Below are positions 17,116 through 27,500 of a DNA stretch of 64,000 nt, piece after piece. Every line of letters begins with the position of its first letter. Position 1 is the first letter of the stretch. The stretch covers positions 2,356,001 through 2,420,000 of the forward strand of contig NZ_AP025463.1 in assembly GCF_024347335.1 (NCBI RefSeq). The letters run 5' to 3'. Source of the DNA: Vibrio celticus (lineage in GTDB: Bacteria > Pseudomonadota > Gammaproteobacteria > Enterobacterales > Vibrionaceae). Below the pieces are notes generated by a model that made no database searches, was not told where the DNA came from, and saw only the letters and a program-made list of their open reading frames with translations. The translations under genes were made by a program, and so were the position numbers.

Positions 17116-18387
17116 ATGGCACAATTTATCGATCGGAGGCTCAATGGCAAGAATAAGAGTGCTGTAAATAGACAGCGATTCTTACGACGCCATAAAGAGC
17201 AAATCAAAGAATCTGTGGCCGATGCAGTCAACCGACGTTCAATCACCAATACTGAAACTGGTGAAGACGTTACTATTCCTCATAAAGACATCAAAGAGCC
17301 AAGCTTTCACCAAGGTCAAGGCGGCGTAAGAGAACGTGTTCACCCTGGTAATGATCAGTTCATCACTGGCGACAAAATTGAGCGCCCTAAAGGTGGCGGT
17401 CAAGGTGGTGGTTCTGGCCAAGGCGATGCAAGCCCTGATGGCGAAGGCCAAGATGAATTTACCTTCCAAATTTCAAAAGATGAGTATCTTGATATTCTCT
17501 TTGAAGATTTAGCTCTGCCTAATCTAGAGAAAAATCAGGTCAACAAAATCACCGAATGGAAAACCCACCGCTCTGGTTACCAAAGTGCGGGGATTCCATC
17601 CAACATAGCTATTGTTCGTTCACTGCAGCAATCTCTAGCTCGTAGAACCGCGATGACAGCAGGTAAAAAGCGCGAGCTTAACCTACTGATGGAGCAACTT
17701 GACCAAGTTAAAATGACGGAACCGGCACAACCCTTCGAAGAAAGTCGCTTAAAAGAAGAGATTGCCGAGCTACGCAAAAAAATTGAAAACGTGCCATTCA
17801 TTGATACCTTCGACTTACGTTTTAAAAACTATGAGAAGCGCCCTATTCCATCTAGCCAAGCGGTAATGTTCTGCTTGATGGATGTGTCCGGCTCAATGGA
17901 CCAAGCTACCAAAGACATCGCAAAACGCTTCTACGTGCTGCTTTACCTGTTCCTAAACCGCACCTACGAAAACGTCGATGTTGTGTTTATTCGTCACCAT
18001 ACTCAGGCTAAAGAAGTCGATGAACATGAGTTTTTCTACTCACAAGAAACGGGTGGCACCATTGTTTCGAGTGCATTGAAACTGATGAAGGAAATTGTCG
18101 CAGACCGCTACCCTGCGAATGAGTGGAACATCTATGCAGCACAAGCCTCTGATGGCGATAACTGGGCTGATGACTCTCCTCGTTGTAAAGAGTTACTGGT
18201 TAATACGCTTCTGCCAACTTGCCAATATTACTCTTACATCGAAATAACACGCCGCTCTCATCAAACGCTTTGGCACGAATACGAAAAACTCGAGAGTAGC
18301 TTTGACAACTTCGCCATGAAAAACATTAAAACGGTGGATGATATTTTTCCTGTGTTTAGAGAATTGTTCCAGAAAGAGACAGCGTAA
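17116..18387 (+). CDS. yeaH: YeaH/YhbH family protein (DUF444), VWA-like
   Basis: Partner of the PrkA kinase. The 423-residue protein is basic at the N-terminus (MAQFIDRRLNGKNKSAVNRQR), has a Gly-rich linker (PKGGGQGGGSGQGD) near residues 94-110, and carries a metal-binding MIDAS-like DxSxS motif at Asp256-Ser258-Ser260 (LMDVSGSMD), typical of von Willebrand A domains. GAGAGGGAG lies just upstream of the ATG. It is 120 bp after yeaG and 11 bp before the spoVR homologue, so these are one operon. Its biochemical role is not established. Confidence 0.95.
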   Translation: MAQFIDRRLNGKNKSAVNRQRFLRRHKEQIKESVADAVNRRSITNTETGEDVTIPHKDIKEPSFHQGQGGVRERVHPGNDQFITGDKIERPKGGGQGGGSGQGDASPDGEGQDEFTFQISKDEYLDILFEDLALPNLEKNQVNKITEWKTHRSGYQSAGIPSNIAIVRSLQQSLARRTAMTAGKKRELNLLMEQLDQVKMTEPAQPFEESRLKEEIAELRKKIENVPFIDTFDLRFKNYEKRPIPSSQAVMFCLMDVSGSMDQATKDIAKRFYVLLYLFLNRTYENVDVVFIRHHTQAKEVDEHEFFYSQETGGTIVSSALKLMKEIVADRYPANEWNIYAAQASDGDNWADDSPRCKELLVNTLLPTCQYYSYIEITRRSHQTLWHEYEKLESSFDNFAMKNIKTVDDIFPVFRELFQKETA

Positions 18388-18398
18388 GGGAGTTTGCC

Positions 18399-19961
18399 AT
18401 GACAGCGAAATCAAACGTTGCAGAGAAAGACAAAGCTGCAAAGAAGAAAAACGACAAGATGCTGCCTGATGGTCCAGATTGGACATTCAACCTCTTGGAG
18501 AAATACCACGTAGAAATTAAGCGTGTGGCGCAGCATTACCGTTTAGACACTTACCCAAACCAGATTGAAGTGATTACTTCAGAACAGATGATGGATGCCT
18601 ACTCGAGCATTGGTATGCCGATAAATTACAACCACTGGTCATTTGGTAAGAAATTCATTCAAACCGAGCAAAACTACAAGCATGGCCAAATGGGCTTGGC
18701 ATACGAAATCGTGATCAACTCCGATCCTTGTATCGCTTATCTGATGGAAGAGAACACAGTCACAATGCAGGCGCTGGTAATGGCTCACGCTTGTTATGGT
18801 CACAACTCTTTCTTTAAAGGCAACTACCTGTTCCAAACATGGACCGATGCCAGTTCCATCATCGATTACTTGTTGTTCGCTAAGAAGTACATCAGTGGTT
18901 GTGAAGAGAAATATGGTGTTGCTGAAGTCGAGCAGCTCCTTGATTCTTGTCACGCACTGATGAATTACGGCGTAGACCGATACAAACGCCCTGAGAAGAT
19001 TTCCATTGCAGAAGAGACAGCAAGACAAGAAGAACGCGAAGCTTATCTGCAATCTCAAGTGAATGAGCTGTGGCGAACCGTTCCTCAAAATAAAAGTAAG
19101 GAAGAGGAGACCAAGATCCGCTTCCCTAGCGAGCCTCAAGAAAACATTCTCTACTTTATTGAAAAGAACGCCCCACTGCTTGAACCTTGGCAACGAGAGT
19201 GTGTTCGTATTGTTCGCAAGGTAAGTCAATACTTCTATCCTCAGAAACAAACTCAAGTAATGAACGAAGGCTGGGCAACCTTCTGGCATTACACCATTCT
19301 TAACCATCTTTACGACGAAGGCTTGGTGAGTGATAAGTTCATCTTAGAATTCCTACACAGCCACACCAGCGTGGTCGCACAACCCGCCTACAACAGCCCT
19401 TATTTCAGTGGGATAAACCCTTATGCGCTTGGCTTTGCAATGTTTAGAGACATTCGACGTATCTGTGAAGAACCAACCGATGAAGACAAAGAATGGTTCC
19501 CTGAGTTAGCCGGAAGTGATTGGTTAGAGGCGGTGCACTTTGCCATGCACAATTTCAAAGATGAAAGCTTTATCAGCCAATACCTTTCACCAAAAATCAT
19601 TCGAGACTTTAAGCTGTTCTCTGTGCTCGACGACGACCGAAAAAATACCATTGAGATAAGTGCTATTCACGACGATCCGGGCTATCACCTGATTCGTGAG
19701 AAGCTTGCGGCGCAATACAACCTAAGTAACCTTGAACCAAACATTCAGGTGTTTAATGTCGATATTCGTGGTGACCGCTCAATGACACTGCAATATGTGC
19801 CTCACGACCGCATCCCGCTTGATAAAGGCTACGACGAAGTGATGAAGCATCTTTATCGCTTGTGGGGCTTTGATGTGATTTTGGAAGAGCTCAAAGATAC
19901 GGGTCATAGAGAGATTTTGACTACTTGTCCAAAACGTAATGATTATGGAGCCAAGATTTAA
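18399..19961 (+). CDS. ycgB: SpoVR family protein (YcgB)
   Basis: Cytoplasmic SpoVR-family protein; in Bacillus SpoVR affects spore cortex formation, and in E. coli YcgB is a stationary-phase protein of unknown activity. The 520-residue sequence has a short Lys-rich tail, then family blocks GPDWTFNLLEKYH (about residues 25-37), YGHNSFFKGNYLF, MNEGWATFWHYTILNHLYDEG (about 287-307) and NPYALGFAMFRDI. Length matches YcgB (510). It follows yeaH by 11 bp with a good ribosome site (AGGGAG). In E. coli ycgB lies apart from yeaGH, whereas here all three are one operon, as in many marine gammaproteobacteria. Confidence 0.95.
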   Translation: MTAKSNVAEKDKAAKKKNDKMLPDGPDWTFNLLEKYHVEIKRVAQHYRLDTYPNQIEVITSEQMMDAYSSIGMPINYNHWSFGKKFIQTEQNYKHGQMGLAYEIVINSDPCIAYLMEENTVTMQALVMAHACYGHNSFFKGNYLFQTWTDASSIIDYLLFAKKYISGCEEKYGVAEVEQLLDSCHALMNYGVDRYKRPEKISIAEETARQEEREAYLQSQVNELWRTVPQNKSKEEETKIRFPSEPQENILYFIEKNAPLLEPWQRECVRIVRKVSQYFYPQKQTQVMNEGWATFWHYTILNHLYDEGLVSDKFILEFLHSHTSVVAQPAYNSPYFSGINPYALGFAMFRDIRRICEEPTDEDKEWFPELAGSDWLEAVHFAMHNFKDESFISQYLSPKIIRDFKLFSVLDDDRKNTIEISAIHDDPGYHLIREKLAAQYNLSNLEPNIQVFNVDIRGDRSMTLQYVPHDRIPLDKGYDEVMKHLYRLWGFDVILEELKDTGHREILTTCPKRNDYGAKI

Positions 19962-20047
19962 TATCAATCACAGTAAGTTAGTGTTTGGTATAAAACTCCG
20001 CTCCCCCTACAACATAGTGGTCACCCGCTCGGAAGTGGAGCAATAAA

Positions 20048-20085
20048 AAAGCGCATAAGTCTGATGACTTATGCGCTTTCTTTTT
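20048..20085. terminator. Convergent terminator between ycgB and sohB
   Basis: Perfect 14-bp arms AAAGCGCATAAGTC / GACTTATGCGCTTT, loop TGAT, with T-runs on both strands. Confidence 0.9.
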
Positions 20086-20146
20086 AAGGCTCAAACGTCT
20101 GCAAATGAACGTAAGGCACTAAACCTAGAACTAGAACTCAATAAGC

Positions 20147-21214
20147 TTAAACAATCGGCTTTTGGCCGCGTTCAATCAATTTCATCAGCACGCTGTCTGC
20201 AGATTTACCTGCCACGCCCGCTAGTTTGTCTGAAAGCTTTTTCTTCTGTACGTAATGAATCGCTAGAACCGTTTTGTCCTTACATGCCGCTACGACTAAG
20301 TCATCAGAAGTGCAGATCTCATCCACCAGCCCAAGTTCATGTGCTTGTGTACCAAACCAATGCTCACCCGTTGCTACTTTTTCAAGATCTAACGCAGGAC
20401 GATGGTCACGAATGAAGTCTTTGAATAGGCCATGTGTCTCTTCTAGCTCTTCTTTAAACTTCTCGCGTGCTTTATCGTTATTCTCACCAAACATAGTAAG
20501 CGTGCGTTTGTACTCACCCGCCGTTAACTGTTCGAACTCAATATCATGCTTTTTAAGCAGTTTGTTGAAGTTTGGCAGTTGAGCGATAACACCAATAGAA
20601 CCAACAATAGCAAACGGTGCAGATACAATTTTGTCTGCGATACATGCCATCATGTAACCGCCACTTGCGGCGACTTTGTCTACCGAGATAGTCAGAGGCA
20701 AACCTGCCGTTTTGATACGATCAAGTTGAGAAGACGCCAAACCATAGCCGTGAACCATGCCACCGCCAGACTCAAGTTTTAGCAATACTTCATCACCTTC
20801 ACGAGCCACAGCCAGAACCGCCGTTACCTCTTCACGTAATGAAGCCACTTCTTTCGCATCAATGCTGCCGTTAAAATCAAGAACGAATAGATGTGGTTCA
20901 CGCTTACTATCAAGCTCACCCTCTTTCGCTGCTTTCTTCACTTCTTTACCGCGTGATTTTACTTTCTCTTTTTCCGCTTTCTTTTCTGCTTTATCACGGG
21001 CTTTGATGAAAGCATCATCATGTAGATGGTGCTCTAGTTGTTCAATCGTCTGTTTATGATGTTCAGATAGGTTCGTGATTTCCAGCTCACCTTTAATCGC
21101 GCTTGATTTCCCACCCACAGATTTAGCAATCACTAAAATTGCGATGATGGCGATTACAACGGTCGCAATCTTGGCTAAAAACAAGCCGTAGTCCAACAAA
21201 AATTCCAATGTCAT
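20147..21214 (-). CDS. sohB: SohB, inner-membrane S49 family peptidase
   Basis: Membrane-anchored serine protease of the signal-peptide-peptidase family, facing the periplasm. The 355-residue protein has one N-terminal helix (about residues 11-31), a charged Lys/Glu-rich coiled stretch (65-105), then the catalytic core. The nucleophile is Ser184 in VAASGGYMM. The base is probably Lys236 in TAGEYKRT; the 52-residue gap equals that in Bacillus SppA. The start MTLEFLLDYGLFLAKIATVV matches E. coli SohB. In E. coli, extra SohB compensates loss of DegP. Monocistronic, convergent with ycgB. Confidence 0.95.
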   Translation of the reverse strand: MTLEFLLDYGLFLAKIATVVIAIIAILVIAKSVGGKSSAIKGELEITNLSEHHKQTIEQLEHHLHDDAFIKARDKAEKKAEKEKVKSRGKEVKKAAKEGELDSKREPHLFVLDFNGSIDAKEVASLREEVTAVLAVAREGDEVLLKLESGGGMVHGYGLASSQLDRIKTAGLPLTISVDKVAASGGYMMACIADKIVSAPFAIVGSIGVIAQLPNFNKLLKKHDIEFEQLTAGEYKRTLTMFGENNDKAREKFKEELEETHGLFKDFIRDHRPALDLEKVATGEHWFGTQAHELGLVDEICTSDDLVVAACKDKTVLAIHYVQKKKLSDKLAGVAGKSADSVLMKLIERGQKPIV

Positions 21215-21351
21215 ATCCCCTATTGTATGAATTAGTGTATTGTAACCATCTTGTCACGATTACCAAGAATTTCTCATCATTCCTGCGGTTATCTGTGTGA
21301 TTAAACATCAATGGAATGACGAACATAATAAAAGAAAGAAGGATAAGCACA

Positions 21352-22092
21352 GTGGATTACCCAATCTCTACAGATGCCCTCAAAGATAAAGTAATTTTGG
21401 TTACAGGTGCCGGTGCTGGCATTGGTCGCCAAGCAGCACTAAGCTTCGCTCAACATGGTGCAACTGTCATTCTGTTAGGCCGCAATGTTAAAAACCTTGA
21501 ATTCATTTACGATGAAATCGAAAGCGCTGGTTACCCACAACCTGCGATTATCCCATTGGATTTAAAAGGTGCGACAAAGCAGAACTACGTTGATATGGCT
21601 GAAACCATTGAATCACAGTTCGGCCGTTTAGACGGTCTACTTCATAATGCTGGTGTTCTCGGCACTCTGAGTCCATTTGAGCAGATTGATGAAGAAACCT
21701 TTGATGATGTTATGCAGATCAATGTGAAATCTGAGTTCTTGATGACTCAAGCATTACTGCCTGCACTTAAAAAAGCAGAAGCAGGTCGCATCGTATTTAC
21801 CTCTTCAACGGTTGGTCACTCAGGCCGTGCATTCTGGGGCACTTACGCGATTTCTAAGTTTGCTACCGAAGGTATGATGCAAATCCTAGCAGACGAGCTT
21901 GAAGACACGAACATCCGTGTTAACGCAATCAACCCGGGCGGCACTCAAACACGCATGCGTGCAAAAGCGTACCCAGGAGAAGATGCGAATAAGCTAAAAA
22001 CGCCACTCGACATCATCCCACTGTACCTACACTTAATGAACCCAAGTGTGACAGACATTAATGGTCAATGTATCGATGCTCAACCTAAGTAA
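21352..22092 (+). CDS. YciK-like short-chain dehydrogenase
   Basis: NAD(P)-dependent oxidoreductase of the SDR family, closest by eye to E. coli YciK, whose substrate is unknown. The nucleotide-binding motif is VTGAGAGIGRQAA near residue 18. It also shows NAG (LLHNAGVLG), a catalytic Ser in FTSSTVGHS, and YAISK with the catalytic Tyr and Lys. The GTG at 21352 is chosen over an in-frame start 12 codons upstream: it has AGAAGGAT at good distance, and VDYPISTDALKDKVILVTG aligns with the YciK N-terminus, giving 246 residues. Divergent from sohB, as in other vibrios and E. coli (sohB-yciK neighbours). Confidence 0.88.
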   Translation: MDYPISTDALKDKVILVTGAGAGIGRQAALSFAQHGATVILLGRNVKNLEFIYDEIESAGYPQPAIIPLDLKGATKQNYVDMAETIESQFGRLDGLLHNAGVLGTLSPFEQIDEETFDDVMQINVKSEFLMTQALLPALKKAEAGRIVFTSSTVGHSGRAFWGTYAISKFATEGMMQILADELEDTNIRVNAINPGGTQTRMRAKAYPGEDANKLKTPLDIIPLYLHLMNPSVTDINGQCIDAQPK

Positions 22093-22116
22093 CTGATATC
22101 ATTAACCAATAGTAAA

Positions 22117-22143
22117 AAGTCGCTTCCATAGCGGCTTTTTTTG
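22117..22143 (+). terminator. Terminator after the SDR gene
   Basis: AAGTCGCT and AGCGGCTT arms (one mismatch) with a five-base loop and TTTTTTT. Confidence 0.8.
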
Positions 22144-22219
22144 TATCTAAATCAACCATCTAATATTTAGTTCACCTGATTTTCATCATTTTGCTTTGCA
22201 TCTTTTTCATTGTTAAATA

Positions 22220-22239
22220 TACTGTATAAATATACAGGT
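22220..22239 (+). promoter_or_regulatory. LexA (SOS) box of the imu cassette
   Basis: TACTGTATAAATATACAGGT contains a perfect CTGT-N8-ACAG core with AT spacer, 8 bp before the imuA start. It matches the gammaproteobacterial LexA consensus and predicts SOS induction of imuA-imuB-dnaE2. Confidence 0.92.
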
Positions 22240-22247
22240 GTTTAATT

Positions 22248-22955
22248 ATGCATGAACTAATAAAAAACTTACAAGACCGCCAGCTAATCTGGAAAGGGCT
22301 ACAATCAACAACGCTAGGAAGTACCACTTCTACAGGCTATCCGCAATTGGATAAACAGCTTGATGGTGGCTTTCCGACACACGGCGTTATTGAAGTTGAA
22401 TCACAGCAAGGGATCGGTGAACTTCGCCTTCTTACGCCCTATTTAGCTCAGAAAAACTCGCAAAAACTGGCCATATTCATTAACCCGCCAGGGAAGATTT
22501 GTGCCGAGTTTTTTAGCAGCCAAGGCATTGAATTAGAGAACATTCTCATTATCCAGCCGCAACGCGAACTCGATGCGTTGTGGGCGGCTGAGCAGTGCCT
22601 CAAAAGCGGCGCTTGTCACTCTGTATTGCTATGGGGAGCCGATCTAGAAATCCACCAAACCAAGCGCTTACAAGCAGCCAGTGAAACTGGTAAGTGCCTG
22701 CAGTTTCACTTTAAAGCCACCAGCCATAATCAACTATCCCTACCCGTTTCTTTGAGCATGAAGCTGTCTTCTCACGCCCAAGGATTGAAGGTAGAGGTAA
22801 CAAAAAGAAAAGGCAGTTGGTCATATGGCAGCTTTATTCTAGACATGACACACAACTGGCCGTTACTCACAGAGAAAGTCGTTTATGAAGACAATTCAGA
22901 CCGCGCTTTGTCTGGTAACACTGTGCTGGCTTTTCCTATTGCGAAGCAAGGCTAG
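22248..22955 (+). CDS. imuA: ImuA, translesion synthesis accessory protein
   Basis: First gene of the SOS mutagenesis cassette. The 235-residue protein is RecA/SulA-like. It has a core GYPQLDKQLDGGFPTHGVIEVES (about residues 28-50) equivalent to the RecA beta-strand and P-loop region, though a canonical GxxxxGK[ST] is not evident, and the later SVLLWGAD. ImuA family proteins help recruit ImuB and DnaE2 to damaged DNA. A perfect LexA box sits just upstream. The stop is 3 bp before imuB, so translation is probably coupled. Family call is based on position and the visible core; length is usual for gammaproteobacterial ImuA. Confidence 0.88.
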   Translation: MHELIKNLQDRQLIWKGLQSTTLGSTTSTGYPQLDKQLDGGFPTHGVIEVESQQGIGELRLLTPYLAQKNSQKLAIFINPPGKICAEFFSSQGIELENILIIQPQRELDALWAAEQCLKSGACHSVLLWGADLEIHQTKRLQAASETGKCLQFHFKATSHNQLSLPVSLSMKLSSHAQGLKVEVTKRKGSWSYGSFILDMTHNWPLLTEKVVYEDNSDRALSGNTVLAFPIAKQG

Positions 22956-22958
22956 CGT

Positions 22959-24428
22959 ATGTTGTGGCTTTATATTCACTTTCCATCTCTGCAGCTGGAT
23001 ACCTTGTTTAACTCTAATGAATTGGGTTCGAGCGAAGACTCACGCGAACAACCTATTATCATCGTGGATGAAAAAGATCATCGTGTCCTGCAAGCTAATC
23101 CAGCTGCGCTACAATCGGGAATTTCGCTTGGTATGGGCTTAGGTTCTGCGGCGGCGCTGTGTCACAATTTACACGTCCACCCTTACAGTATTGAACTGGA
23201 GAAAAGTAAGCTCAAAGAGATCGCTCAATGGGCGTATCTAGTCACTTCCGACATGACATTATTGCCACCTAATGGCTTGCTAATTAAAGCCTCTAACATG
23301 CTGTCACTTTACGACGGGCTAGATAACTACTGGCATGAACTCAAAAGCCACTTAGAAACGCTAAATATCCAGTTCAGCTTCGCTACGGGTTATTCGCCGC
23401 TTTCTGCGATCCTTTTGGGTAAGCAAGCGATCAACCAAGCAACAAACAATGTTGAGCAGATGAAAGCTTGGGTTAACCAACAAGCATTGAATTCCAGCGA
23501 GCTACCGACCAAGCAAGTGGAGCGCCTGAACCGTGTCGGTATCAATATCGTTGAAGATCTATTAAAGCTGCCTTTACAAGAGGTCGCGCGTCGCTTTGAT
23601 ATCGACCTGGTGAATTATGTCGGCCGCCTTAACGGCCAGTTCAAGCACCCGATTGATTTCTATCACCCACCAGAGAATTTCCAGCAATATTTGGAGCTGT
23701 TGTTTGATATTGAAAACATCCTATTTATCGAAAAGCCGTTGCTGAAATTACTGAATCAACTCGAGTGTTTTTTGAAGCTACGCGACCGAGTGGCTTTCGA
23801 GTTAACGCTGACTTTACACCTAAGAGATAAAGACGATCACCCTGTCTCTTTTTATTCGGCACAAGGTGACTACCTTGCTGAAAAATGGGCGAACCTGACT
23901 CATCTCACCTTAGAGTCACTAAAGCTCACAGCACCGGTTCAGGGGCTAACTCTCAGCTTGATTCGTCATGGAGAACCGCAAATGGCCTACCATGATCTTT
24001 TTGATGGTAATACCGGAACACTTGCCGCGTTAGATTTGCTCTCACTACTGCAAGCAAAGCTTGGACAAGCCTGCATTCAAACACCGAAAATACAGCACGA
24101 CCCAAGGCCAGAAAAGGCCAATCAGTATTCGCTCCCAACAATGAGTAAATCTGTGGCAAAGAGGCAAGCTCCCCCAGGGATCGAGCAACAAACCGTAGCT
24201 CTCAACGTCAATCAACAACGACTCAGGCCCAGTATTTTACTGCCAGAGCCCGAAGCCTTAACCGAAAGCGTCACCTTATCTCAAGGCCCTGAACGCATTG
24301 TGTCTGGCTGGTGGGATGGAGAGAAGATCATTCGTGACTACTTTATTGCTCACAGTGAAAACGGTCGGTGGCTATGGGTCTTTAGAACACCAGATAAACA
24401 GTGGTTTTTGCACGGCTTATTTAGCTAG
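22959..24428 (+). CDS. imuB: ImuB, catalytically inactive Y-family polymerase homologue
   Basis: Scaffold that links DnaE2 to the beta clamp and to ImuA. The 489-residue protein has a Y-family layout: an N-terminal palm (MLWLYIHFPSLQLD), the HhH-like region LPTKQVERLNRVGINIVEDLLKL (about 188-210) and a little-finger part. At the position where active Y-family polymerases have DxD (for example DMDAFFASVE) the sequence reads IHFPSLQLD, so a metal ligand is missing, as expected for ImuB. Start is just after the imuA stop. Followed by dnaE2 after 73 bp. Confidence 0.93.
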   Translation: MLWLYIHFPSLQLDTLFNSNELGSSEDSREQPIIIVDEKDHRVLQANPAALQSGISLGMGLGSAAALCHNLHVHPYSIELEKSKLKEIAQWAYLVTSDMTLLPPNGLLIKASNMLSLYDGLDNYWHELKSHLETLNIQFSFATGYSPLSAILLGKQAINQATNNVEQMKAWVNQQALNSSELPTKQVERLNRVGINIVEDLLKLPLQEVARRFDIDLVNYVGRLNGQFKHPIDFYHPPENFQQYLELLFDIENILFIEKPLLKLLNQLECFLKLRDRVAFELTLTLHLRDKDDHPVSFYSAQGDYLAEKWANLTHLTLESLKLTAPVQGLTLSLIRHGEPQMAYHDLFDGNTGTLAALDLLSLLQAKLGQACIQTPKIQHDPRPEKANQYSLPTMSKSVAKRQAPPGIEQQTVALNVNQQRLRPSILLPEPEALTESVTLSQGPERIVSGWWDGEKIIRDYFIAHSENGRWLWVFRTPDKQWFLHGLFS

Positions 24429-24501
24429 TCTGTTCTACTGATTCAATTTCAGCGTCCCTTTTCAATCATGTTCACTCGCAATGGTTAAGTGAGATTACTT
24501 T

Positions 24502-27500
24502 ATGTCTCAGCAATACTCAGAGCTTTTCTGTCAAAGTAATTACTCCTTTCTAGAGGGAGCTTCGCATGCGGAAGAGCTGGTTTTACAGGCCGACTTCTTA
24601 CGTTACAAAGCACTCGCTGTTACTGATGAGTGCTCAATCGCGGGCATCGTTAAGGTTCACTCTGCAATCAAGCAACATAAACTGTCGCTCAAGCAAATTG
24701 TCGGGAGCATGTTTTGGTTAAATGAAGAGTGCCAAGTGATCTTGATATGCCCAAACAGACAAGCCTATGCAGAGTTGTGCCGTATTATTACTAACGCGAG
24801 ACGTCGTAGCAGCAAGGGACATTATCAGCTCTCTGAGTGGGACATCATGTCGGCTAAGCACTGCTTTATTCTTTGGCTTCCTCAACAGAAAAATGAAGAC
24901 GCACACTGGGGGCAATGGCTCTCCCAGCATCATTCAGGTCGGTTGTGGATTGGCTTACAACGACACCTAAAACAAACCGACCAGCAGTACACAGATTACT
25001 GCGTTGAGCTGTCACAACATCATCAACTGCCAATAACAGCTTGTGGTGGTGTACTGATGCACAACGCGAATCGCTTACCCTTGCAGCACTCACTTACTGC
25101 GATTCAATATCAAAAGCCAATTACCGAAGTGGGCAGTCACTTACTCGCTAATGCAGAACGTTGTTTACGGAGTATCAATAAGCTCTCTCATATCTTCAAA
25201 ACTGAGTGGCTAGAAGAGAGCAACCGCATCGCTGAGTTGTGTGAATTTAATTTAGATAGCTTGCGATACGAATATCCCAGTGAACTGATTCCTCAAGGTG
25301 AGACACCCATGAGTTATCTGCGCATGTTGGTCGAAATGGGAAAACGGGCTCGCTTCCCACAAGGTGTACCTAACGACATCCAACAGATCATAGAAAAAGA
25401 ACTGGGGCTGATTAGCGAGCTTGACTACCCTTTCTTCTTTCTCACCATTCACGACATCGTCATGTTTGCCAAAAGCCAAGGCATTCTTTACCAAGATCGA
25501 GGTTCAGCGGCTAATTCAGTGGTCTGTTACTGTCTAGAAATCACCTCTGTCGACCCAAGGCAGATCTCGGTGCTATTTGAACGTTTCATCAGTAAAGAGC
25601 GCGATGAGCCGCCTGATATTGATGTCGATTTTGAACACGAACGCCGTGAAGAAGTTATCCAATACATCTACCAAAAATACGGTAGAGAAAGGGCTGCGCT
25701 TGCTGCAACTGTGATCTCTTATCGCTTTAAAAGTGCGGTAAGAGATGTCGGTAAAGCATTAGGGCTACAAGAAACTCAGCTCGACTACTTCATCAAGAAC
25801 ACCAATCGCAGGGACAAAAGCCTAGGTTGGCAGGCTCAGTTAACTCAATTGGGGCTGCAACCTGATTCTTTGAAGGGGCAACAATTTATCCACTTGGTGA
25901 ATGAGATCATCGGCTTTCCACGTCACCTATCTCAACACGTTGGTGGCTTTGTCATATCTTCAGGGCCTTTATATGAACTGGTTCCCGTCGAGAATGCCGC
26001 AATGCACGAGCGAACCATTATTCAATGGGATAAGGATGATCTTGAAACCTTAGGCTTGCTGAAAGTTGATGTGCTCGCGCTTGGTATGCTCTCTGCGATT
26101 CGTAAATGTTTCGACCTGATCAAACGTATTCACGGGCGATCACTGACCATTGCTGAGATCACTCGCCTTAAGGATGATCCTCAGGTTTACGGCATGATTC
26201 AACGAGCAGACACAGTCGGGATATTCCAAATTGAGTCACGCGCACAAATGAGCATGCTGCCAAGGCTTAAACCGAAGACTTATTACGACTTGGTGATTCA
26301 AATCGCTATCGTTCGTCCAGGCCCTATTCAGGGCGATATGGTGCATCCGTTTCTCAAGCGTCGAGATGGCATTGAGCCAATCAGTTATCCATCTAAAGAC
26401 GTGGAATCAGTACTGTCGCGCACCTTGGGTGTACCGATATTCCAAGAGCAAGTGATCAAACTCGCGATGGTGGCCGCAGGCTTCACAGGCGGAGAAGCGG
26501 ATCAACTCAGACGCGCGATGGCCGCTTGGAAGAAAAATGGCAACGTCTTTAAGTTTAAAAACAAACTTATCGAGGGAATGCAAAAGCGCGGCTATGAGAC
26601 AGAGTTTGCTGAGCAGATCTTTAAACAGATATGCGGCTTTGGCGAGTACGGTTTTCCTGAAAGCCACTCGGCTTCGTTTGCGGTGTTAGCGTATTGCTCA
26701 GCTTGGTTGAAGTGCTACTACCCTGAATGTTTCTACGCTTCTCTGTTGAATAGCCAACCCATGGGCTTTTATAGCCCCTCACAGTTGGTACAAGACGCAC
26801 AACGACATAATGTGGTGATACTTCCGGTATGCGTGAACGCTTCTCAAAACGACCACACGGTTGTCTCTCATCAGAATGGTTTAGCGATTCGCTTAGGGCT
26901 GCGACAAATCAAAGGATTCAGCGAGCATGGAATTCAAAGCGTGCTCGCCAATCGCCCACAATCCGGTTATCGCCACCCTAGTCAAGTGAAACAGTTATCG
27001 ATGAATAAGAAAGATATCGAGCTACTGGCATCGGCCAATGCGCTACATAACGTTTCTGGAGACCGCTTCCAGACTCGCTGGGCGATCATGGACTCGGCGT
27101 CTGATCTACCTCTGTTTAGCCAAGCCTATGACTATGCAGAGGCAGGACATGACGAACATGCACTGCACAAGCCCAATGAGATGCAAGATCTACTCGAAGA
27201 CTTCACCAGTGTCGGAATTTCATTGAACAAACATCCAATCACTTTGCTCGAAGAAGCGGGACGATTAGGCCGATTCACACACATGAAAGATTTAATACAA
27301 CAAAGACACAAATCTATGGTCACCGTTGTCGGATTAGTCACAGGCAAACAATCTCCCGGAACCGCGGCAGGTGTCACCTTTGTCACACTAGAGGATAGTA
27401 CTGGTAATATTAATGTCGTGGTATGGGGAGCAACCGCGCGCGCTCAACAGCAAGCTTATCTCACAGCCAAGGCGTTAAAGGTACAAGGGATATTAGAAAA

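Noticed and set aside
18639..19307. 222-codon open frame on the minus strand inside ycgB
   Set aside because: Antisense of a strongly conserved SpoVR gene; no ribosome site and a Leu/Val/Phe-rich composition typical of antisense frames.
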